33,886 nucleotides of DNA from Geobacter sp. (GTDB lineage Bacteria > Desulfobacterota > Desulfuromonadia > Geobacterales > Geobacteraceae), in NCBI GenBank assembly GCA_003857395.1, contig RPRC01000101.1, positions 1-33,886 of the forward strand, given 5' to 3'. Positions 17,880 to 23,025 of the stretch are shown here, piece after piece; positions within the stretch are counted from its first letter, which is position 1; each line of letters opens with the position of its first letter. The translations under genes were made by a program, and so were the position numbers. Below the pieces are notes generated by a model. That model did no database searches. It had not been told where the DNA came from and saw nothing but the letters and a program-made list of their open reading frames with translations.

Positions 17880-18704
17880 TTACCCCATGCTTCCCATGCT
17901 GGCAAGGGCATAAATGTATTCCGGGGCATAGTCCGGCTTATCTCCCCGGTACATGAGTGTGCTCGATGATTCTACGGTGAATCCTGTCTTGAGCAGCAGT
18001 TCCGACGCATCTCGGTTCTTCGACGGAACGTCGAGAAATATCTGCGAACCATCTTTCTCCGGAATCATGCGCTGCTGCAAAAGCTTTGTTGCTGTTTTCG
18101 GATTTCTGCTCCCCCAGGGGCCAATCATAACGGCATTCTCCTCGCCCTGCTGGGCCATAAAGCCGTCAGGCAGGAGTGACAATCTACCTCGTTCGATTGT
18201 CGCACGGAGCAGGGTTTCTCTGCTGTCTCCCCACCCGGCCTCATCCAATGCAAGAATCTCCGCGAAACCATCAGCTGTGTCGTTGACTGGTGTAAATCTT
18301 CCTTGAGCATGCCAGCGGTTTACTGTGTCGATGGCAATAAAACCCTGTCGTTCATAGATGGGGCGACCGGAAACCGAAGCGGTGAGCCAGACGGTCCGGG
18401 TACCCGCTTCATCAAGCACTTCCAGGGCTCTCTGAAAAAGTGCGGATCCCAGGCCCTGTCCCTGCCATTCCTTACGAACCAGCAGATTACCAATCCAGCC
18501 GCTCCGTCCATGTTTAATCGAGGTGAGGAATGCCACGGGAATTCCTTTGTTTCTGCAAACAAGGCAGCCGGAGGGAAAGGTTCTCCGTAGAAACTCCAGT
18601 TCCCAGGCATCGCTGATCCACCCTTCTTCTGCTGCGAGAGAGAGAAACTCATTGATGTCATCGTTGCAGAACAAAACAGTCACCTTCTTACTGGTCGTAC
18701 ACAT
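17880..18704 (-). CDS. GNAT family N-acetyltransferase
   Basis: About 274 residues. The N-terminal half is a GNAT domain with the acetyl-CoA pyrophosphate loop in VRKEWQGQGLGSALFQRAL (Q-x-x-G-x-G type, near residues 78-96) and YERQGF near 125. The C-terminal half (about 135-270) looks like a second, degenerate GNAT-like lobe ending in LLLKTGFTVESSSTLMYRG. The acceptor is unknown. It lies 39 bp downstream of nifB on the same strand with no terminator seen between, so it is probably in the nifB transcript. Confidence 0.85.
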   Translation of the reverse strand: MCTTSKKVTVLFCNDDINEFLSLAAEEGWISDAWELEFLRRTFPSGCLVCRNKGIPVAFLTSIKHGRSGWIGNLLVRKEWQGQGLGSALFQRALEVLDEAGTRTVWLTASVSGRPIYERQGFIAIDTVNRWHAQGRFTPVNDTADGFAEILALDEAGWGDSRETLLRATIERGRLSLLPDGFMAQQGEENAVMIGPWGSRNPKTATKLLQQRMIPEKDGSQIFLDVPSKNRDASELLLKTGFTVESSSTLMYRGDKPDYAPEYIYALASMGSMG

Positions 18705-18743
18705 CCGTTATTAAACATTTCAGCCGGCAAAATCGCTGGCAGG

Positions 18744-19613
18744 TCAGGTTGCCTGCGGATTGCAACCCGATTCCTCGAACTTCACGTCCTGGCCGATGAG
18801 CCCGACGGCGTCGGCACGGCACTGGCGGCAATGCTTGAATTGTCCGATTATCTGTTCGTTGGCGAGGCGGATTTGCTCCAGTCTTTCGTGACTGGGAGGG
18901 ACGACATCGGCAAAATCTGCCTGGGGAATAAGGGGCATTATATTCATGACCGTTGCGCCAAGTTCCTTGATTCGTTTGGCTATGAGTGGAATCTGCTCAT
19001 CATTGAGCCCAGGAATAAGGACCGTATTTACCTTGACAGTCATGCCGAATCGAGCTGCCTGCTCGATTCCCCTGATCTGGTTGGCGATGAGAATCTCCGC
19101 TCCTTCACGACCGGTGTATCTTTTCCCTTGATAGAGAACGTGAGAGTAAATTTTCCCCGCAACTTCCGGGTCAAGGGCATTCAGGGTGACGGTAACGCTG
19201 CAGAGATTCAGGGCTTCAAGTCGTTCGATCTTTTCCGGAAGAAGCAGCCCATTGGTGCTCATGCACTTGATAAGCTGGGGGAACTCCTTGTCGATGAGTT
19301 CAAAGGTTCTGAAGGTCTCCTCGTTTGCCAGGGGATCTCCGGGGCCGGCTATGCCGATAACCTTGATTATTGGTCCGAGAATTTCACTTGACATGACTTC
19401 CCGTACTTTAACAAGTGCTTCCTCAGGGGTCAAAATCTTGCTGGTAACACCGGGGCGTGATTCGTTGGCACAGTCGTGTTTCCTTGTGCAGTATCCACAT
19501 TTGATATTACAGCGGGGTGCCACCGCCAGATGCATTCTTCCGTTGTTGTTGTGGTTGCCGCCAAAACATGGATGTCCCTGTATATTTTTCTTCTTATCGC
19601 AGCTCGTTGCCAT
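18744..19613 (-). CDS. nifB: NifB, radical SAM nitrogenase cofactor maturase, stand-alone form
   Basis: 289 residues. NifB fuses iron-sulfur clusters and inserts carbide to make NifB-co, the precursor of nitrogenase cofactors. The radical SAM cluster motif is CNIKCGYC (Cys35, Cys39, Cys42). Other NifB marks are HPCFGGNHNNNGRMHLAVAP near residue 14, SRPGVTSKILTPEEA, GIAGPGDPLANEETF, CMSTNGLLLP, VNTVLIPGLND and the C-terminal CRQCRADAVGLIG. The NifX-like C-terminal domain found in many bacterial NifB proteins is absent, as in archaeal and some Geobacter forms. AGGAG precedes the ATG by seven bases. A sigma-54 promoter and an ANTAR/terminator leader lie upstream. No other nif structural gene is in the window. 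Confidence 0.93.
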   Translation of the reverse strand: MATSCDKKKNIQGHPCFGGNHNNNGRMHLAVAPRCNIKCGYCTRKHDCANESRPGVTSKILTPEEALVKVREVMSSEILGPIIKVIGIAGPGDPLANEETFRTFELIDKEFPQLIKCMSTNGLLLPEKIERLEALNLCSVTVTLNALDPEVAGKIYSHVLYQGKRYTGREGAEILIANQIRGIEQAARFGMTVKVNTVLIPGLNDEQIPLIAKRIKELGATVMNIMPLIPQADFADVVPPSHERLEQIRLANEQIIGQFKHCRQCRADAVGLIGQDVKFEESGCNPQAT

Positions 19614-19651
19614 GGAAGTCTCCTTTCTGAACCGTCTGGGGTCTGAAACGG

Positions 19652-19682
19652 AAAAAGCCCGGCGAAATCCTTTTCGCCGGGC
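19652..19682 (-). terminator. Attenuator terminator in the nifB leader
   Basis: Read on the minus strand, an 11-bp stem GCCCGGCGAAA/TTTCGCCGGGC with loop AGGA is followed by five T. It lies between the sigma-54 promoter and nifB, about 40 nt before the start codon, so transcripts must pass it to express nifB. Its 5' arm overlaps the second ANTAR hairpin. Confidence 0.85.
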
Positions 19683-19715
19683 TTCGTTGCCGGAACTTTA
19701 ATGCTTCTTTGCATT
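19677..19715 (-). promoter_or_regulatory. ANTAR-type antitermination RNA motif, two hexaloop hairpins
   Basis: On the minus strand P1 is AATGC-AAAGAA-GCATT (19715-19700) and P2 is CCGGC-AACGAA-GCC(C)GG (19693-19677). Both loops are six nt with A at position 1 and G at position 4, the pattern ANTAR-domain antiterminators recognise. P2 uses bases of the terminator's 5' arm, so P2 and the terminator exclude each other. In G. sulfurreducens the ANTAR protein GnfR controls nitrogen-fixation genes by antitermination, so a GnfR-like protein is the likely partner. Confidence 0.8.
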
Positions 19716-19728
19716 GGTATCGTATGTA

Positions 19729-19745
19729 TGGCAGAAAGCGTGCCA
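19729..19745 (-). promoter_or_regulatory. Sigma-54 (-24/-12) promoter of nifB, palindromic
   Basis: On the minus strand TGGCACG-N4-CTGCC has the invariant GG and GC ten bases apart, close to the consensus TGGCACG-N4-TTGCA. The implied start is near 19720, just before hairpin P1. The site is a palindrome (TGGCA...TGCCA), so the plus strand also reads GG-N10-GC towards draG, with a poorer -24 match. Confidence 0.75.
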
Positions 19746-19947
19746 GATTTGAAATAAAGATTAGCTGCTGATTTTACTGCTATTTGCCAGTTGCATGATG
19801 GTTTTCCTGTTCGGGTCGGCGCCTAAAATGTGCGAGGTGGTGCTGAAATAGTAGGCAAAAATCGTGCGGTGAGAGGGGGCTTTACTCGGCATTTCAGATA
19901 GTTGCCTGCGGTATATCCAGCGGTGTGTTTATTGCACTACTTTCATC

Positions 19948-20904
19948 ATGGCCGTTATAGGAACACCTGATGATATTCGCACAAGAGCAAGGGCCGCTTT
20001 CCTTGGAGTTGCAGTGGGGGATGCCCTGGGTGCAGGGCTTGAATTCATGACTCCCGGTGAGATACGTTCCAAGCATGGCACGGTGCGGGAAATTATTGGC
20101 GGAGGCTGGCTCCGCCTGAAGCCGGGTCAGATTACCGACGATACCGAGATGTCCCTCTGCATTGCACGCGCCATTGACGCGGCAGGGGGATGGTCGCTGC
20201 CGGGAATCGCTGAATCATTTGCCGCCTGGCTTCGCACCAAGCCCATCGATGTGGGGGATACCTGTCGTCGGGGGATCAGAAACTATATGCTCAAAGGGGT
20301 TCTTGAGTCTCCTTATAACCAATGGGACGCCGGTAATGGGGCCTGCATGCGGATGCTGCCGGTTGCCCTGTGTACTCTCACCAGTGCAGACCTCCTCCAA
20401 GAGTATTCCATCCAGCAGGCCCACGTAACACACAATCATCCTTTGTCTGATGCAGCCTGCATAGCCCTTGGCAGTCTCGTGCATCTTTCCCTGCTGGGTT
20501 ATTCAAAGTCACGCCTGCGCCGGGAACTTGAAATTCTCCTTTCCCGCTACGAAAATTTCCGCTTTGAACCGTACCATGGCCTTGCCACTGCATATGTGGT
20601 TGATACCATGCAAACCGTTTTTCACTATTTCTTCAAAACCAGGGATTTTGAGTCCTGCCTCGTGGAAACGGTGAACCAGGGTGGGGATGCAGATACGACC
20701 GGTGCCATTGCCGGTATGCTTGCGGGGGCCTACTATGGTATGGAAGGCATTCCGAAGCGTTGGCTGAAAAAAATTGACAAAAATCTCGTGGCTGAAATCA
20801 ATTCTCTTGCCGACCGAATGATAGAATTATCGCCTTTCATGTCTCCCGATCAAGCCTCTCGGGTGCACGACGGAAAAGACGGCAAGGGGAACTCATTCGA
20901 GTAG
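19948..20904 (+). CDS. draG: DraG, ADP-ribosyl-[dinitrogen reductase] hydrolase
   Basis: 318 residues of the ADP-ribosylglycohydrolase family. DraG removes ADP-ribose from the nitrogenase iron protein and reactivates it after a switch-off. Motifs close to characterised DraG are GDALGAGLEFMTPGEI, GGGWLRLKPGQITDDTEMSL (Asp pair for Mn2+), DVGDTCRRGIRNYM, HVTHNHPLSDAACIALG, FEPYHGLATAYVVDTMQT and VNQGGDADTTGAIAGMLAGA. Divergence from nifB across a sigma-54 site supports a role in nitrogen fixation. The partner transferase gene draT is not in the window. The leader implied from the shared promoter is about 190 nt. Confidence 0.9.
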   Translation: MAVIGTPDDIRTRARAAFLGVAVGDALGAGLEFMTPGEIRSKHGTVREIIGGGWLRLKPGQITDDTEMSLCIARAIDAAGGWSLPGIAESFAAWLRTKPIDVGDTCRRGIRNYMLKGVLESPYNQWDAGNGACMRMLPVALCTLTSADLLQEYSIQQAHVTHNHPLSDAACIALGSLVHLSLLGYSKSRLRRELEILLSRYENFRFEPYHGLATAYVVDTMQTVFHYFFKTRDFESCLVETVNQGGDADTTGAIAGMLAGAYYGMEGIPKRWLKKIDKNLVAEINSLADRMIELSPFMSPDQASRVHDGKDGKGNSFE

Positions 20905-20933
20905 TCCCGAGTCGTTACAAAACTTCTCTTGTG

Positions 20934-20963
20934 GCCCTCCCCGAGTGGGGGAGGGCATTTTAT
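20934..20963 (+). terminator. Terminator after draG
   Basis: Nine-bp stem GCCCTCCCC/GGGGAGGGC with a short loop, followed by ATTTTATT. It lies between convergent draG and the rhodanese-YceI gene, and could serve draG mainly. Confidence 0.75.
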
Positions 20964-21018
20964 TAATTCCTGGGAGTTTACTAGGAAGAACTGAAAAAGG
21001 ATAGTCGCTGGGGTCGGT

Positions 21019-21924
21019 TTATCGCGCGGTTATGAATAGTTCCAGAGAAATCGTGTCGTTCACCAGGTGCATGCCAAGTTTTTCGAACAGCTTTCCTGAT
21101 CCATAGTTGATGTTCCATTCTGTCCGGTCAATATCGAAGCACGCCTGGGCCCGGATGCTTCCGTTGTCGCCAGGCACGATATTCGCGGGAATGGAAACCT
21201 CTTTTGTCACATCTTTCAGGGTGAGTTTCCCTCTGATGAAATAGTTCGGTGAACCAGGGGTTGCACCGACCAGAACCCCGCACTCGAGAAGGTCGAAGCT
21301 TGCCGTGGGGAAACGCTCCACATCGAAAAAATCATCGGATTTTAGATGGTGGACCAAGAGGCTGTTTTCTTCCTGGTCACGAAGATCGCAATTCTTGATG
21401 GTACGCATGTCGAGAGTGATTGAGCCGTTGGTAACTTCGCCTTCCTTGACGGTAATTTCTCCGTCGGACATGGCGATGGTACCAAAATGTTTCTTGAAAA
21501 GGTTTCTTCCGGTCCATTCAACTCTGCTCTCCGTACAGTCAATGGGATGAACTCCATCGGAGAGGGCGGGCTCTTCCTCAATTTCGGGACCCACAACGTC
21601 GACGGGATAGCCGCTGCCTTCCCATTCTTCGATGCCGCCGGAAAGAACAAAAACCTGTGTATACCCGATTCCTGATAGTTTGTTTGCGGCACTTTCAGCG
21701 CCTCGAGAGCGGTTACTTGAATCGTACAGAACAATGCAGGAAATTACGTCACGGGTAATCTCTCTCACCTGTTCGAGGAAGGGTATTTCGTACACGCAAG
21801 CATTGTGTGCACCTGCTATGTGCCGTGACTGATAAAATTCTGGTGGCAGCGTGTCAATCATGATGAAATCACGTTCTTCTGCAATCCACTGGTAGAGTTC
21901 TTTGCAGGATATTTTATTGATCAT
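21019..21924 (-). CDS. Rhodanese-like/YceI fusion protein
   Basis: 301 residues with two domains. The N-terminal rhodanese-like domain (1-115) has IDTLPPEFYQSRHIAGAHNA and VFVLSGGIEEWEGSGYPV. Its active-site loop reads VLYDSSNRSRG, with Asp where catalytic rhodaneses have Cys, so sulfur transfer is not expected. The C-terminal part (about 130-300) is a YceI-type lipocalin-like barrel (DCTESRVEWTGRNLFKKHFG, RGKLTLKDVTKEVSIP, FDIDRTEWNINYGSGK), a fold that binds isoprenoid-type lipids in known members. No signal peptide is visible, unlike periplasmic YceI. AAGGA precedes the ATG. The fusion's function is unknown. Confidence 0.85.
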   Translation of the reverse strand: MINKISCKELYQWIAEERDFIMIDTLPPEFYQSRHIAGAHNACVYEIPFLEQVREITRDVISCIVLYDSSNRSRGAESAANKLSGIGYTQVFVLSGGIEEWEGSGYPVDVVGPEIEEEPALSDGVHPIDCTESRVEWTGRNLFKKHFGTIAMSDGEITVKEGEVTNGSITLDMRTIKNCDLRDQEENSLLVHHLKSDDFFDVERFPTASFDLLECGVLVGATPGSPNYFIRGKLTLKDVTKEVSIPANIVPGDNGSIRAQACFDIDRTEWNINYGSGKLFEKLGMHLVNDTISLELFITAR

Positions 21925-21992
21925 TGTTTTTTCCTTGGAGTCAGTTGTCTGATGTTTGGATTTAATGGTAATTAATACGTTTCGTTTGAATT

Positions 21993-22021
21993 AGTATACA
22001 TGATTTCAGTGAACAGGCAAA
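21993..22021 (-). promoter_or_regulatory. Candidate promoter of the rhodanese-YceI gene
   Basis: On the minus strand TTTGCC, a 17-bp spacer, then TATACT (5 of 6 to TATAAT). The -35 box is weak (3 of 6). The implied leader is about 65 nt. Confidence 0.4.
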
Positions 22022-22105
22022 GGGGTGAGAACAAGGGGAGGCAATTCACTATGGGCAGGAGGTCGTATTTTTTGAAAATAGTTTTCTCAAGATTCCTTCC
22101 TGTAT

Positions 22106-22133
22106 TGTCACAATCTGTCACCATTTTGTGACA
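22106..22133. promoter_or_regulatory. TGTCAC dyad plus extra half-site
   Basis: TGTCAC (22116-22121) and GTGACA (22128-22133) form a perfect dyad with a 6-bp centre; another TGTCAC lies at 22106-22111, ten bp before. This looks like a binding site for a dimeric regulator. It lies in the 463-bp gap 21925-22387 upstream of the riboswitch array, about 180 bp from the rhodanese-YceI start. The rest of that gap shows no convincing gene. Confidence 0.45.
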
Positions 22134-22387
22134 AAAAATGCTAGTTTGGCCAGCTGCTGCAGAATTAGGGAAGGGTAATGTACCTGTAATCCTGCATGAA
22201 ACAACGATCTCCAGAGGTTTGCGTCATCATGAAAAATTGGTTCAATATATGCTTCATATGAGATTGTTGTTAGAAGTTCGGAGTTATCTTGTAGAATCTA
22301 ATTGTTCTTGCTCTAATTATGAAATTTTATGTTGAATGACAGAGTTCTTTGATTTAGGGTGCATCACGAAAAACATTACCTTACAAA

Positions 22388-22478
22388 GGTGAAAGACGAT
22401 AATACTAAACCATTCGAGAGGATGGGACGGAAAGCCTACAGGGTCTCATGCAGACAGCCGGGTCGCCGAAATATCACC
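22388..22478 (+). promoter_or_regulatory. Riboswitch 1: GEMM-Ib, cGAMP-type aptamer
   Basis: P1 is GGTGA (22388-22392) with TCACC (22474-22478). Inside is ATAATACTAAACC, then a GAGA-capped hairpin, GGGACGGAAAGCC and GCCGGGTCGCCGAA, the GEMM-I core. At the base-pairing position equal to Vc2 G20 the residue is A, the change that turns c-di-GMP specificity towards 3',3'-cGAMP in Geobacter riboswitches. The neighbouring pair is C-G instead of G-C (the C after that A and the second G of GACGG), a compensatory swap relative to copy 3. Terminator sequence starts inside the aptamer, so ligand binding should favour read-through. Confidence 0.88.
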
Positions 22479-22503
22479 AGATATTCGGCGACCCGGCTTT
22501 TTT
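22457..22503 (+). terminator. Terminator of riboswitch 1
   Basis: GCCGGGTCGCCGAA pairs with TTCGGCGACCCGGC, extended by ATAT on both sides of the loop, and six T follow. The 5' arm is the 3' part of the aptamer core, so aptamer and terminator compete. Confidence 0.92.
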
Positions 22504-22616
22504 ATTGTGTTTCATGATTCGGCCGCGCAAGGCAAAGTTATTTAACGGCAAATAAAAGATTAAAGTTCTGGCAAAAAATACCGAACAATTACTAAAACGA
22601 AACAGATTCATAAACC

Positions 22617-22703
22617 TGATACACGATAATACTAAACCATCCGCGAGGATGGGACGGAAAGCCTACAGGGTCTCATGCAGACAGCCGGGTCGCCGAAATA
22701 TCA
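22617..22703 (+). promoter_or_regulatory. Riboswitch 2: second GEMM-Ib, cGAMP-type aptamer
   Basis: Nearly identical to copy 1 from GATAATACTAAACC through the terminator; the main difference is the first hairpin (ATCCGCGAGGAT instead of ATTCGAGAGGAT), which keeps pairing and its GNRA loop. The 5' P1 strand has diverged but still pairs, as TGATA (22617-22621) with TATCA (22699-22703). The same A at the G20 position and the same C-G swap are present. A recent tandem duplication kept functional by selection is the simplest reading. Confidence 0.88.
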
Positions 22704-22730
22704 CCAGATATTCGGCACCCGGCTTTTTTT
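22684..22730 (+). terminator. Terminator of riboswitch 2
   Basis: Same stem as copy 1 but with one G deleted in the 3' arm (TTCGGCACCCGGC), leaving a one-base bulge. Seven T follow. Confidence 0.9.
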
Positions 22731-22864
22731 ATGGTGAGGCACCGCTTGAAACAACATTAGAAACTGGGAGGAAATAACATACTTATCTAATGCACAGGTA
22801 CGTTGGAAAGCAACAGGGTTCATCGGTTATGGAGGTGTCGGAAGCAAAAAATGTACGGATCACC

Positions 22865-22964
22865 ATCCGCCTGAACAGGGTAAACCATTCGAAAGAATGG
22901 GGCGCAAAGCCACTGATCTAAATCCCGGAATTATCGGGACATGGTAGCAGGGTTGCCGGGCGAT
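22865..22964 (+). promoter_or_regulatory. Riboswitch 3: canonical GEMM-I, c-di-GMP-type aptamer
   Basis: The core reads ACAGGGTAAACC, a GAAA-capped hairpin (CCATTCGAAAGAATGG), GGCGCAAAGCC, a second hairpin (TCCCGGAATTATCGGGA) and TAGCAGGGTTGCC, very close to the Vibrio Vc2 c-di-GMP riboswitch. P1 is ATC(C)GCC (22865-22871) with GGCGAT (22959-22964), one bulged base. The ligand-contacting G20 is kept and followed by the G-C pair, so c-di-GMP is the expected ligand, in contrast to copies 1 and 2. Confidence 0.9.
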
Positions 22965-22969
22965 AGTAG

Positions 22970-23023
22970 TACCTCCTTGAGGGGTGCTCTTCGTTTGGGC
23001 ACAGATATCAAGGAGGTATTTTT
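22970..23023 (+). promoter_or_regulatory. Expression platform: anti-SD hairpin that is also terminator-like
   Basis: TACCTCCTTGA (22970-22980) pairs perfectly with TCAAGGAGGTA (23008-23018), with GTGC/GCAC inside. The 3' arm contains the Shine-Dalgarno AGGAGG (23011-23016) of the following gene, and five T follow directly. The same hairpin could block ribosomes, terminate transcription, or both. The extended P1 pairing GTAC/GTAC (22853-22856 with 22969-22972) would compete with its base. Confidence 0.8.
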
Positions 23024-23025
23024 GT

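Noticed and set aside
21625..21740. Reading the rhodanese domain as an active sulfurtransferase
   Set aside because: The nucleophilic cysteine position is Asp in LYDSSNRSRG.
22051..22131. 26-codon frame (MGRRSYFLKIVFSRF...) with GGGGAGG nine bases before its ATG
   Set aside because: The ribosome site is good, but the peptide is very short and its 3' end covers the TGTCAC dyad. Without conservation data I do not call it.
22138..22335. 65-codon open frame on the plus strand upstream of the riboswitches
   Set aside because: No Shine-Dalgarno, no recognisable pattern, and it sits in AT-rich leader sequence next to a dyad operator.
22333..22361. TTGAAT-17-TAGGGT as promoter of the riboswitch array
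   Set aside because: The -10 match is poor and no second feature supports it.
22805..22830. GGAAAGCAACAGGGTTCAT resembling the middle of the cGAMP aptamers
   Set aside because: It lacks the AAACC segment, the first hairpin and the 3' core. At best a relic; too short to support.
22790..22921. 43-codon frame overlapping riboswitch 3
   Set aside because: It runs through the conserved aptamer core, which explains the sequence constraint, and has no suitably spaced Shine-Dalgarno.
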